Positions 27,237 to 36,894 are shown, counted from the first letter of the stretch. The stretch is 47,221 bases of DNA from Enterobacter kobei (GCF_001729765.1 NZ_CP017182.1:1-47221), one strand, 5' to 3'. Numbers and translations are program-made. Notes: a model not told the origin generated them from the sequence alone.

Positions 27237-29684
27237 GTGAAAAATGACAATGCAGTGCAACACAACAACCAGACTGCTTCTGAGCAGACATTATCCCCGG
27301 ACGAGGGCCACGTATTGCATAAGGTGAGAGATCCCGTGTGCGGGATGGTCATCCTGCCTGACAAGGCGCACAGCAGCATTCGATACCAGGACCATCAGCT
27401 TTATTTCTGCTCCGCCAGCTGTGAGAGCAAATTTAAAGCCCATCCCGATCATTATTTTACCGAAGATGCCAGTGAACATTCCCATCACCATCACCACGAT
27501 CATCACGAAGTCAGCCCTGATCAGATAAAACAGCCTCACAACCAGGCGGAAAAAGAGAATTCTGAAGGTGTGTGGACATGTCCGATGCACCCGGAGATAC
27601 GCCGCAGTGGTCCCGGAAGCTGTCCTGTCTGTGGAATGGCACTGGAGCCGCTCGTAGCCACGGCATCCACGGGGCCGAGTGATGAACTTCACGACATGAC
27701 AAGACGCTTCTGGCTGGGGTTGTTGCTGGCGTTTCCGGTTCTGGTACTCGAAATGGGATCTCATCTGTTTCCCGCCTTGAGGAATACAGTACCGCCACAG
27801 TACAACACATGGCTGCAGCTGCTTCTGGCCTCTCCTGTCGTGTTGTGGTGTGGCTGGCCATTCTTCGCCCGGGCCGGAATGTCGTTACGTAACCGCTCCC
27901 TGAATATGTTTACCCTTGTTGCAATGGGCACCGGCGTAGCCTGGGTGTACAGCGTCATTGCAACCGTCTTCCCCTCCTGGTTTCCTGCATCGTTCAGAAA
28001 CATGGATGGCCTGGTGGCCGTTTATTTTGAAGCCGCAGCAGTTATTACGGTGCTTGTTCTGCTGGGACAGGTTCTTGAGCTGCGGGCACGGGAACAAACC
28101 TCAGGTGCCATTACTGCACTACTGAATCTTGCCCCCAAAACCGCCAGGCGGCTGGATCATGACGGTCATGAAACGGATATTAATGCGGAAGATGTTCTGC
28201 CTGGCGATAAGCTCCGCATCAGACCAGGAGAGAGTATTCCGGTCGACGGTATTGTGATCGAAGGCAAAACAACCGTTGATGAATCGATGGTGACCGGGGA
28301 ATCTATGCCGGTTACCAAAACGGAGGGTGACCCTGTCATCGGGGGGACCATTAATCAGACAGGGAGTCTCATCATCCGTGCAGAGAAAGTCGGTGATGAA
28401 ACAATGCTCTCACGAATTGTTCAGATGGTCGCTGATGCACAGCGTTCGCGTGCCCCCATCCAGAGAATGGCTGACAGCGTTTCAGGCTGGTTTGTTCCTC
28501 TGGTGATACTTATCGCGGTTGTTGCTTTCGTGATCTGGTCTGTCTGGGGGCCCGAGCCCAGGATGGCGCACGGTCTCATTGCGGCTGTGTCGGTCCTGAT
28601 TATTGCCTGTCCCTGCGCGCTGGGGCTGGCCACGCCGATGTCGATAATGGTGGGGGTGGGCAAAGGAGCCCAGGCCGGGGTGTTAATCAGGAATGCCGAA
28701 GCCCTTGAGCGTCTTGAAAAAGTGGACACGCTGGTTGTCGACAAAACAGGCACGCTCACGGAAGGTTCGCCTACGGTGACAGGGATTATCAGTCTCAATC
28801 CGGGTGGGGAAACATCTCTTTTGCGTGTAACAGCCGCAGTGGAAAAAGGCTCGCAGCATCCGCTGGGTATGGCAGTAGTTAAAGCAGCACAGGAAAAGGG
28901 GATCGCAATACCCGCAGTCACTCATTTCGATGCACCGTCGGGTAAAGGTGTCTCAGGCGATGTCGAAGGTCAACGGGTTGTTATTGGTAATGAACTGGCT
29001 ATGCAGGAAAACAGTATCGTTATTGATAATCAAAAGGCCGTTGCGGATACGTTGCGGATGGAAGGCGCTACCGTTATCTATGTGGCCACAGACGGGGACC
29101 TTGCAGGCCTGATAGCTATCTCGGATCCCGTGAAAACAACCACGCCGGATGCGCTTAAAGCTTTGCGTCAGGCGGGGATCCGCATTGTTATGCTCACCGG
29201 GGATAACCAGCTTACTGCTGAAGCAGTCGCACGGAAACTGGGAATAGATGAGGTTGAAGCCGGAATTCTGCCGGATGGCAAAAAAGCAGTGATAACCCGA
29301 CTGAAAGAGTCTGGCCATGTGGTTGCGATGGCCGGAGACGGTGTGAATGATGCCCCGGCGCTGGCAGCGGCTGACGTGGGTATAGCCATGGGAACGGGTA
29401 CAGATGTGGCAATTGAAAGTGCCGGAGTCACCCTTCTCAAAGGCGACTTGATGATACTGAACAGGGCCCGTCATCTGTCAGAGATCACCATGAAAAATAT
29501 CCGTCAGAATCTGTTTTTTGCATTTATCTACAACGCACTTGGCGTGCCTGTGGCTGCAGGTCTGCTTTATCCTGTGTATGGAATACTGCTGTCGCCAGTT
29601 ATTGCGGCGGCGGCCATGGCTCTTTCCTCCGTCAGCGTCATTGTGAATGCGTTGCGTCTGAAAAGTGTCAGGCTCGGGAAATAA
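27237..29684 (+). CDS. silP: SilP, P1B-type Ag+/Cu+ ATPase
   Basis: Inner-membrane ATPase of 815 residues, starting at GTG 27237 after AAGGAGAG. Order: a YHS-like segment ([19 protein letters not shown]), a His-rich stretch ([11 protein letters not shown]), a heavy-metal-binding segment [22 protein letters not shown], the actuator motif TGES, the CPC ion site in [11 protein letters not shown], phosphorylation motif DKTGTLT, the SQHPLGMAV His-Pro site and [10 protein letters not shown]. It moves cytosolic Ag+ to the periplasm for SilCBA. Fully intact and in the usual place. Confidence 0.96.
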   Translation: MKNDNAVQHNNQTASEQTLSPDEGHVLHKVRDPVCGMVILPDKAHSSIRYQDHQLYFCSASCESKFKAHPDHYFTEDASEHSHHHHHDHHEVSPDQIKQPHNQAEKENSEGVWTCPMHPEIRRSGPGSCPVCGMALEPLVATASTGPSDELHDMTRRFWLGLLLAFPVLVLEMGSHLFPALRNTVPPQYNTWLQLLLASPVVLWCGWPFFARAGMSLRNRSLNMFTLVAMGTGVAWVYSVIATVFPSWFPASFRNMDGLVAVYFEAAAVITVLVLLGQVLELRAREQTSGAITALLNLAPKTARRLDHDGHETDINAEDVLPGDKLRIRPGESIPVDGIVIEGKTTVDESMVTGESMPVTKTEGDPVIGGTINQTGSLIIRAEKVGDETMLSRIVQMVADAQRSRAPIQRMADSVSGWFVPLVILIAVVAFVIWSVWGPEPRMAHGLIAAVSVLIIACPCALGLATPMSIMVGVGKGAQAGVLIRNAEALERLEKVDTLVVDKTGTLTEGSPTVTGIISLNPGGETSLLRVTAAVEKGSQHPLGMAVVKAAQEKGIAIPAVTHFDAPSGKGVSGDVEGQRVVIGNELAMQENSIVIDNQKAVADTLRMEGATVIYVATDGDLAGLIAISDPVKTTTPDALKALRQAGIRIVMLTGDNQLTAEAVARKLGIDEVEAGILPDGKKAVITRLKESGHVVAMAGDGVNDAPALAAADVGIAMGTGTDVAIESAGVTLLKGDLMILNRARHLSEITMKNIRQNLFFAFIYNALGVPVAAGLLYPVYGILLSPVIAAAAMALSSVSVIVNALRLKSVRLGK

Positions 29685-29724
29685 CACTGAGTGAAGGGTC
29701 AGTTACGAACAGAAGGAGTCCAGT

Positions 29725-29922
29725 ATGAAAAGTACCACCTATGCGCTTATTGCTGTCGCCGCGATCGCGGCATTTGCCCTCCTGCGCGAACACTGGTCAC
29801 ATGTGGCAGGTTACTGGCCATATCTGTTATTGCTGGTCTGCCCGCTAATGCATCTTTTCCACGGCCACGGAGGGCATGGAGATCATCAACATCACGGAAG
29901 TGAAAACGATAAAAAAAATTAA
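29725..29922 (+). CDS. DUF2933 small membrane protein of the sil locus
   Basis: 65 residues after an AAGGAG ribosome site. A short N-terminal hydrophobic segment (YALIAVAAIAAFALL), a second (WPYLLLLVCPLMHLF) and a His-rich tail (HGHGGHGDHQHHG) fit DUF2933 proteins that accompany silP. It is likely a membrane metal-binding accessory protein; its mechanism is not known. Confidence 0.85.
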   Translation: MKSTTYALIAVAAIAAFALLREHWSHVAGYWPYLLLLVCPLMHLFHGHGGHGDHQHHGSENDKKN

Positions 29923-29930
29923 TCCGGCAG

Positions 29931-29953
29931 ACGGGGCCGCGTCGCGGTCCCGT
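29931..29953. terminator. GC-rich hairpin between the sil operon and the M23 fragment
   Basis: ACGGG-GCCGCG pairs with CGCGGT-CCCGT around a short loop, lying between two convergent genes. An A/T run lies on the sil side. It is probably a two-way terminator. Confidence 0.6.
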
Positions 29954-29955
29954 TA

Positions 29956-30543
29956 TCAGTCCAGGTATCGTTCGTAGTCTCTGGCATGCGCAAAGGCATG
30001 CTGTTCGAGTTTGTTATCAGCGGGTGCCGCTGCCCGGAACGCCAGAGAGTTAACAGGGTTGTTATTGATGACCAGCTCGTAATGCAGATGAGGACCGGAT
30101 GAACGTCCGCTGTTACCGGATAACGCAATAGCACCTCCCCGGGTAACCCTGGCCCCTTTAGTAACGAGTATTTTATTGAGGTGGAGATAGCGAGTTTTAA
30201 CACCGGCTTTTCCCGTTACTTCAACAAAATATCCCATGGTACTGTTGTATTCGGCCCGGGTGATTTTTCCGTCGATGACGCTGACTATTTTCGTGTTCAT
30301 GGGCATGGAATAATCAATGCCATTATGGGGACTCACTTTTCCCGATACCGGGTTAAGCCTTGCAGGATTGAAAGGCGAACTGAGTCTTGCTGTGGCCGGT
30401 AACGGATAATCGAGACTGCCTTTCCCGGAAGTATCGGAAAGGTTATAGAACTTTTTATCTGATATACGATACGCCGTGTAATTAAATGAACCGGACGTAA
30501 ATTTATAGGCCACGACACGTGATTTTCCCGCTTTCTTTTGCAG
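29956..30543 (-). pseudogene. M23-family peptidase, 5' end removed at the IS1 junction
   Basis: 195 codons of an LytM-type metallopeptidase are left. The catalytic domain is complete: SPHNGIDYSMP (H-x3-D metal ligands), HLHYELV (HxH) and GNSGRSSGPHLHYE. The frame runs open right up to the first base of IS1 at 30544, so the N-terminal signal and anchor are missing and no native start remains (GTG at 30513 is possible but unsupported). This peptidase gene normally lies between sil and pco, so the break marks where the island was cut. Confidence 0.88.
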
Positions 30544-30598
30544 GGTGATGCTGCCAACTTACTGATTTAGTGTATGATGGTGTTTTTGAGGTGCTCCA

Positions 30599-30874
30599 GT
30601 GGCTTCTGTTTCTATCAGCTGTCCCTCCTGTTCAGCTACTGACGGGGTGGTGCGTAACGGCAAAAGCACTGCCGGACATCAGCGCTATCTCTGCTCTCAC
30701 TGCCGTAAAACATGGCAACTGCAGTTCACTTACACCGCTTCTCAACCCGGTACGCACCAGAAAATCATTGATATGGCCATGAATGGCGTTGGATGCCGGG
30801 CAACCGCCCGCATTATGGGCGTTGGCCTCAACACGATTTTCCGCCATTTAAAAAACTCAGGCCGCAGTCGGTAA
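30599..30874 (+). CDS. insA: IS1 InsA (repressor / zinc-finger part of the transposase)
   Basis: 91 residues with the [28 protein letters not shown] zinc-ribbon and helix-turn-helix. By known IS1 biology, it represses the IS1 promoter alone and becomes the N-terminus of the InsAB' transposase through a -1 frameshift in an A-run near its end. Confidence 0.95.
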   Translation: MASVSISCPSCSATDGVVRNGKSTAGHQRYLCSHCRKTWQLQFTYTASQPGTHQKIIDMAMNGVGCRATARIMGVGLNTIFRHLKNSGRSR

Positions 30875-31296
30875 CCTCGCGCATACAGCCGGGCAGTGAC
30901 GTCATCGTCTGCGCGGAAATGGACGAACAGTGGGGATACGTCGGGGATAAATCGCGCCAGCGCTGGCTGTTTTACGCGTATGACAGGCTCCGGAAGACGG
31001 TTGTTGCGCACGTATTCGGTGAACGCACTATGGCGACGCTGGGGCGTCTTATGAGCCTGCTGTCACCCTTTGACGTGGTGATATGGATGACGGATGGCTG
31101 GCCGCTGTATGAATCCCGCCTGAAGGGAAAGCTGCACGTAATCAGCAAGCGATATACGCAGCGAATTGAGCGGCATAACCTGAATCTGAGGCAGCACCTG
31201 GCACGGCTGGGACGGAAGTCGCTGTCGTTCTCAAAATCGGTGGAGCTGCATGACAAAGTCATCGGGCATTATCTGAACATAAAACACTATCAATAA
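30793..31296 (+). CDS. insB: IS1 InsB (catalytic part of the transposase)
   Basis: 167 residues in the -1 frame, overlapping insA. It carries the DDE catalytic region ([43 protein letters not shown]) and is made as the InsAB' fusion. Intact, so this IS1 may still move. Confidence 0.93.
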   Translation: MPGNRPHYGRWPQHDFPPFKKLRPQSVTSRIQPGSDVIVCAEMDEQWGYVGDKSRQRWLFYAYDRLRKTVVAHVFGERTMATLGRLMSLLSPFDVVIWMTDGWPLYESRLKGKLHVISKRYTQRIERHNLNLRQHLARLGRKSLSFSKSVELHDKVIGHYLNIKHYQ

Positions 31297-31330
31297 GTTG
31301 GAGTCATTACCTGTCTTGTGATAAATATCC

Positions 31331-32560
31331 TTAACAGACGGCGAGCTCGTCCGCCCATTTTGTTGCGGCCTGCATGGTTTCTATAACAGTGAACTCGCTG
31401 ATATTGAGGGTATTACATATTTTCGCGGTTTCCTCCCAGTTAAGTTTCTCATAACATAACGACAGGGTCAGTATGTCAAAAAGTTCACCTTTATGTTCAC
31501 AAAGCGCGGCAGTTACGTTTTGCGGGATTGAAATCTGTTTAATTAAATCGTCCATGGGGAGTTCAAGAATGACATCCAGCAATGAAAACAGACCGCATAT
31601 AAATGCGTTATAGGATAATGAAACATTATTTATTTTTCCGGCAATTAATTCGCAGAATTTTCCGCGAACCATGCTCAGATGATAAAGTTCACTGATGCCG
31701 GAACGCCCCATATTTGAAAGGGCGGCCACCGCAACAAACCGCCGGAGTTCTTTGCCCCCCAGATACATCAGCATTTCTTTCAGGGTAAGATTGTCCGCCT
31801 GAATTATGCCATGTGATTTAAACAGCATGTTTCTGACGTAGCGCATGATTTTATATGACAGCGTCAGATCGGTTTTAAGCAGACGTTCGACCGCGGCAAA
31901 GTCCAGGTTTTCCCTGTTCACCTCCATCATCAGCCTGGAGAGTGGCAGGGGGTTCTGGGAAAGGCATTTATTTCTGAGGATTTCCGGGCGACTGAAGAAA
32001 AATCCCTGGAAAAGCGCGAAACCCGCCCGGCTGTAAAGCTCAAACTCGTCCCTTGTTTCCACTTTTTCAGCAAGGAATTTTATGCCCTGCAGAAGCTGAC
32101 TTTTTCTGTGGATATATTGCCGGATATCTTCATAGTCATTGTCTCTGACATCAAATTTGATGACAGAAATATACTGCATAAAGCGGTCCCATTCATCATC
32201 CATCGTGAAATCATCGAGCGCAAGCTGGTAACCCCTGTCGTGCATATCCTTTACGGCACAGAAAAGCGCATCATCCGGGACTGCATTTTCCAGAATTTCG
32301 ATGACCACTTTTTCATTCGGCAGCGTATTGCCCAGTCCGTTAATGATCATCTGGTGCGGCACATTAATAAAAGAACTGTGATTGTTGGCTATACGGGAAA
32401 CAGGGATGCATAAAAACTGGTCAGAAATCATTCTGGACGTGGCGTATTCTGGTGAAACATCGGGAAAGGCATTGTTCATTCCGTCCCTGAAAAGCAGCTC
32501 ATAAGCGACGGTCTGCATTTTTGTGTCAAAAATAGGCTGGCGTGCGATAAATGAATACAT
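31331..32560 (-). CDS. EAL-HDOD (YuxH/CdgJ-like) c-di-GMP signalling protein
   Basis: 409 residues. N-terminal EAL domain with the motif changed to ELL (FIARQPIF then YELLFRDG, 21-23), INVPH, EILE (88-91), LDDF (115-118), IKFD (Lys135) and LAEKVET. The acidic metal-binding residues are mostly present but the family often lacks activity. A C-terminal HDOD domain (about 205-400) with MLFKSHGIIQADNLTLKEMLMYLGGKELRR follows. Such proteins act in c-di-GMP-linked control of motility and biofilm. Its stop is 19 bp from IS1. A diguanylate cyclase is elsewhere on the plasmid (13832-14806). Confidence 0.88.
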   Translation of the reverse strand: MYSFIARQPIFDTKMQTVAYELLFRDGMNNAFPDVSPEYATSRMISDQFLCIPVSRIANNHSSFINVPHQMIINGLGNTLPNEKVVIEILENAVPDDALFCAVKDMHDRGYQLALDDFTMDDEWDRFMQYISVIKFDVRDNDYEDIRQYIHRKSQLLQGIKFLAEKVETRDEFELYSRAGFALFQGFFFSRPEILRNKCLSQNPLPLSRLMMEVNRENLDFAAVERLLKTDLTLSYKIMRYVRNMLFKSHGIIQADNLTLKEMLMYLGGKELRRFVAVAALSNMGRSGISELYHLSMVRGKFCELIAGKINNVSLSYNAFICGLFSLLDVILELPMDDLIKQISIPQNVTAALCEHKGELFDILTLSLCYEKLNWEETAKICNTLNISEFTVIETMQAATKWADELAVC

Positions 32561-32611
32561 ATTCCCGGTCCCCAGGTCAGCGTTATAATTTTTAGAAATG
32601 TAACCTTTCCA

Positions 32612-32836
32612 GGCACTGTTGCAAAGTTAGCGATGAGGCAGCGTTTTGTCTTATTCAAAGGCCTTACATTTCAAAAACTCTGCTTACCAGGCGCATTTCG
32701 CCCAGGGGATCACCATAATAAAATGCTGAGGCCTGGCCTTTGCGTAGTGCACGCATCACCTCAATACCTTTGATGGTGGCGTAAGCCGTCTTCATGGATT
32801 TAAATCCCAGCGTGGCGCCGATTATCCGTTTCAGTT
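32612..32836 (-). mobile_element. IS26 remnant (right end plus 3' end of tnpA)
   Basis: Begins with the IS26 terminus GGCACTGTTGCAAAG and contains the last ~57 codons of tnpA on the minus strand (stop at 32664-32666; ends GDPLGEMRLVSRVFEM). The match stops abruptly at about 32836, where IS26 would continue. So it was cut by a later deletion, with the VIT gene now 22 bp away. Not mobile by itself. Confidence 0.88.
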
Positions 32837-32858
32837 ACTCGAATTGTGCTTCATAACA

Positions 32859-33548
32859 TTAAAGCAGGGCCTGCCCTGCAAAATGACCAATCCCCATAGA
32901 CAAAAGCATAGCCATGGTACTCCAGAACGTAATTCTTATGATCGCCCTGACAGGAGAGGCTTTACTCAAAACCGAAGATATATAGCCAAGGACCGCCAGT
33001 GAAAAAAGGGTGGAAAGGATTATCAACAAAAAAGCCAGTTTCAGAGGGGAGAGCCATGCCACGATTAAGGGTAACACCGCACCAGCGGAAAAACTCAGGG
33101 CAGAAAAGACAGCTGCCTGTAGGGGCTGTGCAGAATTTATATCCGTCAACCCCAGTTCTTCACGGGCATGAGCATCCAGGGCATCTTTGACCATAAGTTG
33201 CTCCGCAACCTGCCGGGCAAGCTCTGGCTCCAGTCCACGTTGCATATAAAGTGAAGTCAGTTCCCGCACCTCTCCCTGATAATCAGTTTCCAGCTCCCTT
33301 TTTTCCTGGGCAAGTGCTGCGTTTTCGGTATCCGCCTGAGATGAGACGGAAACATATTCCCCTGTAGCCATTGACATAGCTCCGGCAACCAGTCCTGCAA
33401 CACCTGCAAGTAAAACACCGGAAGGACTGCTATTTGCAGATGCAACCCCAAGAACAAGGCTCGCTGTCGAAACAATTCCGTCATTTGCCCCCAGTACAGC
33501 TGCCCTCAGCCATCCCACTTTTTCGATACTATGTCGTTCAAGATGCAT
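32859..33548 (-). CDS. VIT/CCC1-family metal transporter
   Basis: 229 residues with the VIT1/CCC1 layout: TM1 with LGANDGIVSTASLVLGVA, TM2 with SMATGEYVSVSSQ (typical of the family), a charged cytosolic helical hairpin rich in Glu (about 70-130, QADTENAALAQEKRELE), and three more TMs at the C-terminus. The family moves Fe2+ or Mn2+ out of the cytosol. GAAGGA lies before the start. It is last in a same-strand group with cytochrome b561, cytochrome b562 and a CDF exporter. Metal preference is not proven. Confidence 0.88.
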   Translation of the reverse strand: MHLERHSIEKVGWLRAAVLGANDGIVSTASLVLGVASANSSPSGVLLAGVAGLVAGAMSMATGEYVSVSSQADTENAALAQEKRELETDYQGEVRELTSLYMQRGLEPELARQVAEQLMVKDALDAHAREELGLTDINSAQPLQAAVFSALSFSAGAVLPLIVAWLSPLKLAFLLIILSTLFSLAVLGYISSVLSKASPVRAIIRITFWSTMAMLLSMGIGHFAGQALL

Positions 33549-33682
33549 ATATTTTTTCCTTCAAATACGCATACTCATCGGAATTACGGATAAATAGAAA
33601 ATGCATTGACGGATAAATGCGCGGTTATAGTCTGTTTTAGCCAACCATTACAGGGCATCTTATCCATCATAAACCTACAGCA

Positions 33683-34264
33683 CTATTCGGTAACGGGATT
33701 TTTCCTTTGGCTACGAACGGTGAGGAAGATATGCAGCAACCCCATCGCACCATGTGCCCAGAAATAGGTTTCAATAAATACAGTCAGAAACTTATGCACA
33801 TGCAGGACGGTTTCTGTCAGCACAGGTGACGTGCCAAGAGCAGTATTGAGAGCAAACCAGAATCCACCACATAATGCAACGCCCAATAGTGCAAGTACAC
33901 CAAGCCCCTGAACCAGAGCAGCAATCCCACCAGCATGAGCTTCAGGAAGACGGAATGATATCAGCATTTTGATATCTTCAACCACACCTCGAAAATCAAG
34001 GACCACCCAGGCAAAATAGTAACGAAATCCTCGTTGTGTCAGCATCCATGCAAGCATGACAAACCCAAGGACAATCAGTGATAACCCAGTGATAACATGG
34101 AACCATGTTACGAACCCAGTGAGAGTATAGTCACTAAGCGCATCGCTTTCGGTAAGGTTTGAATTAATAATCTGCAATAAAATCAATACAGCTACGATGA
34201 TATGCAGCACACGTAGAAATGGTGTGTTTTTGTGAGGAAGAGCATTACGTAAATTTTCGTTCAT
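33683..34264 (-). CDS. Cytochrome b561-type membrane protein
   Basis: 193 residues with four predicted TMs (about 17-36, 50-76, 112-139, 150-183). His residues suitable as haem b ligands occur in the membrane segments: His21 in RVLHIIVA, His56 in WFHVITG, and His155/157, His171 in TVLHVHKF and FWAHGAMG. This fits the bacterial cytochrome b561 (CybB/Ni-Fe hydrogenase b-type) fold, passing electrons across the inner membrane. It lies between VIT and cytochrome b562 genes on the same strand. Electron donor and acceptor unknown. Confidence 0.82.
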   Translation of the reverse strand: MNENLRNALPHKNTPFLRVLHIIVAVLILLQIINSNLTESDALSDYTLTGFVTWFHVITGLSLIVLGFVMLAWMLTQRGFRYYFAWVVLDFRGVVEDIKMLISFRLPEAHAGGIAALVQGLGVLALLGVALCGGFWFALNTALGTSPVLTETVLHVHKFLTVFIETYFWAHGAMGLLHIFLTVRSQRKNPVTE

Positions 34265-35052
34265 AATTTAGCCACTTTTTTAAGGTTGGTTGACCACTCA
34301 ATATTATGCCTTTTTATTAATGATAACCTTAACTTCTCAAAACCAAGATGCACTCAGTAATATCCAAACCATGTTCAAAGGCCCAGTACTCGACAGGTAA
34401 ATTCAGGTTCCTGAGTGGTTCTTATCGTCGCCAGATAGCCACGAAACAACGCAATGCTGTACAGAATGCTTATATCTGAACGCTTGAAATTCCAAAAGCG
34501 ACGTGGATCGTACGGCACTTAATCCGACGACCGATGAAGAGTGCAGCCATGACAAAATCCATTCACCAAGCCACATTAGGTGACGTCGGAAATGATCTTC
34601 TTACGGCAAAGCACATGGCTTAGAATCCCTGTTCCAGCCTCGAAGAGGATACTGATGATTTATTTGCCGGAAAAAAGCATCTTAATGAGGGTCTCATACC
34701 GATGATGAAGACATTACGGGCATCAGTGTGTTAATCAACGGGGAGCAGGTCATCATGACCAACAAACAAAACACAGACTGACGCGTGACCACCAAATATA
34801 ATTTGGCCCCCTGAATCCACCCCGCGCAACACCAATAGGTACTTAACTTATGTTGAGGCAACAAACTAAAATATGTAGCATTGATAATGCATGTTTGTTA
34901 CCCCAACATTTTTATATGTATTTTGCAGATAAGATAACGTTGTGAAATTTCCTCACCAGTGCATAGCTATCTGCTTGATTACAGGCACGTGTATCATGTC
35001 AGTTCAGGGATATCTTTCCAGCATATCTACCTTCACCGAATAATTCCCGGTC
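34265..35052. other. Non-coding gap inside the metal/redox group
   Basis: 788 bp with no intact gene. Short open stretches (for example an ATG near 34549 with 23 codons) look like decayed coding sequence but match nothing I know. The end of the gap carries a large hairpin at 34851-34908. The promoter of the b561-VIT pair should be just upstream of 34264. Confidence 0.45.
34851..34908 (+). repeat. Large imperfect hairpin with inner stem
   Basis: TGTTGAGGCAACAAAC (34851-34866) pairs with GTTTGTTACCCCAACA (34893-34908), 14 of 16 positions, with an inner perfect stem GCATT-GAT-AATGC (34878-34890). On the plus strand it is followed by TTTTTAT. It may be a terminator, an RNA element or the folded end of a transposon. 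Confidence 0.55.
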
Positions 35053-35427
35053 TCAGTCAACACCTAGTTTATTGTGGTATTTTCTCATCAGACTGCCTAG
35101 TTTCTGTGCTGCAATTTTCCCGGCGTCAAGACCTTCCTTCTCAGCGGTACTTTCAACGGCAGTTACCTCATCAATTAGAAGTGACATGCCTGCAACATAC
35201 GTTTCCCTGTCATACCCTTCTACAGGGCTGTTCAGGATGGACTCTGCTGTTGCTTTCAGTTCCCGCATATCTTTCCTGAAGGATGTAACGTCCTCCTCCT
35301 TAAGTGCTGCGCGGTAGCTTTTATTCATCATCTTCATGGCATGTTCAACACCGTCAGAACCAGCCATTACACAGGGGGATAAAAGAAGGGTGGCTCCTAT
35401 CACAACAGTACGCATAATTTTTCTCAT
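35053..35427 (-). CDS. Cytochrome b562-family periplasmic protein
   Basis: 124 residues from the ATG at 35427, picked because GGAGG lies 5 nt before it. Signal peptide MRKIMRTVVIGATLLLSPCVMA; mature four-helix bundle. The haem ligands of cytochrome b562 are matched in position: Met31 in EHAMKMMNKS near the mature N-terminus and His118 in MRKYHNKLG near the C-terminus. It is therefore likely a true haem protein, not only a fold relative. It is next to a CDF exporter, suggesting a redox or metal-stress role. Confidence 0.85.
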   Translation of the reverse strand: MRKIMRTVVIGATLLLSPCVMAGSDGVEHAMKMMNKSYRAALKEEDVTSFRKDMRELKATAESILNSPVEGYDRETYVAGMSLLIDEVTAVESTAEKEGLDAGKIAAQKLGSLMRKYHNKLGVD

Positions 35428-35544
35428 AATAGCCTCCATATTGTTTACTCTCGTTTTCACAGTCAGAAGGGGTAATATTGCGCAAAAAAATAACCCCTTC
35501 CCAATCTTCTCAAAAAACAGCAGCATTCATATTATTTTTCAGGA

Positions 35545-36483
35545 TTATTTGCCCCCGCAACCAGGACTATTATCACCTTTAAAATAAGGGTCAACATGTG
35601 TCATAACATTTAAAACATGATGATTATCTAAAACTGATTTCCTGGCCAAAACAGCAATGTCATGTCCTACTTTCACTGATAAATCACCATCAATTTCCAG
35701 ATGAACATCAACCACAACAAGGTCCCCCATTTTTCTGGTCTTGAGGTCATGGATGCCTTCGACCCCAGGCGTGGACAATAATGTTGTTTTTATACTATTT
35801 TCAGTTTCAATATCCACGGCCCTGTCCATCAAGTCATGAAGCGAATCTGACATAAATGAATATCCCATTCTGGTCACAATCAGTCCCACAACCAGTGCAG
35901 CTACCGGATCAAGCAATTTAAACCCTGATAAACTACCAATAATACCAATAGCCACCACCAAAGATGAGGCGGCATCAGAGCGGGCATGCCAGGCATTGGC
36001 AACCAGCATAGTGGATTTTACTCGGGTTGCTACTGCCAGCATATAGCGAAAAAGAAGCTCTTTGATAACCAGTGCGGCTAAGGCCACCCACAGAGCAACA
36101 ATATGTACCTGAGGAATATCATCTGGTTGTTGCATTTTATTTGCTGCTGACCATAACATCCCGATGCCAACAATGAATAAAATTGTCCCCAGAATTAATG
36201 ATGCACCATTTTCATAACGATGATGCCCGTAGTGATGGTCATCATCGGGATTTTTTTTACTTTTATGATTAGCAATAAGCACCACAAAGTCTGAAACTAA
36301 ATCAGACAGAGAATGGATACCATCCGCAATAAGCCCCTGAGATCCGGAAAATACGCCAGTAATCACTTGCCCGGATGTCAGAAAACAATTAACAAGCACA
36401 CTAACCCATGTGCTTTTACGGGCCGCGAGGAAACGCTCATGAGAACTAATATCAATATCATCCGTAAGTTTGTTTACCTGCAC
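35545..36483 (-). CDS. Cation diffusion facilitator (CDF) metal exporter
   Basis: 312 residues starting at GTG 36483 with GGAG before it. Six-TM CDF layout, with the TM2 and TM5 metal site His57/Asp61 (IHSLSD) and His166/Asp170 (HARSD). This HD-HD set is typical of zinc-type CDFs, while FieF/YiiP has DD-HD. There is a His-rich loop (DDDHHYGHHRYENG) and a C-terminal cytoplasmic metal-binding domain (GVEGIHDLKTRKMGDLVVVDVHLEID). It is the first gene of the four-gene metal/redox group. The substrate is probably Zn2+, Fe2+ or another divalent metal. Confidence 0.9.
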   Translation of the reverse strand: MQVNKLTDDIDISSHERFLAARKSTWVSVLVNCFLTSGQVITGVFSGSQGLIADGIHSLSDLVSDFVVLIANHKSKKNPDDDHHYGHHRYENGASLILGTILFIVGIGMLWSAANKMQQPDDIPQVHIVALWVALAALVIKELLFRYMLAVATRVKSTMLVANAWHARSDAASSLVVAIGIIGSLSGFKLLDPVAALVVGLIVTRMGYSFMSDSLHDLMDRAVDIETENSIKTTLLSTPGVEGIHDLKTRKMGDLVVVDVHLEIDGDLSVKVGHDIAVLARKSVLDNHHVLNVMTHVDPYFKGDNSPGCGGK

Positions 36484-36678
36484 CTGAAACTCCTAATAAC
36501 AGCATCTACAGTTAATACTAAGCAGCCAATACTACCCGGCCAAGTTCAGTTTTGGTATATGAAATTTTGAGGTACTGTGGTGAAAATATAAAAATGGTGA
36601 GATTTATTCCTGTAAAGACCGCGCCATGGTGGCGATAACATCTATTTATCATAACGCCTGAACATTAATTTATTCTGA

Positions 36679-36894
36679 ACAGAAGAGAGAAGAAAAGTTG
36701 ACAGTTATCACAACTATACACTTACGCCCAGTGTGGATGGGTTCAACAAACTAAAATTGCAAACCCGATTAACTGAGGAATTGAGCGCTCTCGAAGAGGA
36801 GTTGCTTTCGGGTAGCTGTCAACCATTGCAAAATGGTAAACAACATCCTTTGGGTCCCCAACTGTGTGGCCACTGTAGTGACTGTGGTGGGTGA
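36679..36894 (+). pseudogene. Start-less open frame ending in a Cys-rich motif, possible gene remnant
   Basis: 72 codons with no ATG/GTG start; the frame opens after a stop at 36676. The translation includes LQTRLTEELSALEEELLSG and ends CGHCSDCGG, a zinc-ribbon-like tail. It may be the 3' end of a lost gene. An opposite-strand frame (36743-36946) is equally unsupported. Nothing else is coding in 36484-37178. Confidence 0.3.

Larger units (their letters stand above)
30544..31311 (+). mobile_element. IS1, complete copy (768 bp)
   Basis: Begins GGTGATGCTGCCAACTTACT and ends AGTTGGAGTCATTACC, exactly the IS1 termini and length. The 9-bp flanks differ: CTTTTGCAG on the left (30535-30543) and TGTCTTGTG on the right (31312-31320). 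So there is no target duplication, which indicates a deletion or recombination after insertion. A second, partial copy lies at 38065-38383. Confidence 0.97.

Noticed and set aside
33683..36483. Assigning the metal/redox group as a second copper system
   Set aside because: No Cu-specific motifs: the CDF has an HD-HD site and VIT proteins handle Fe/Mn, so copper would be a guess.
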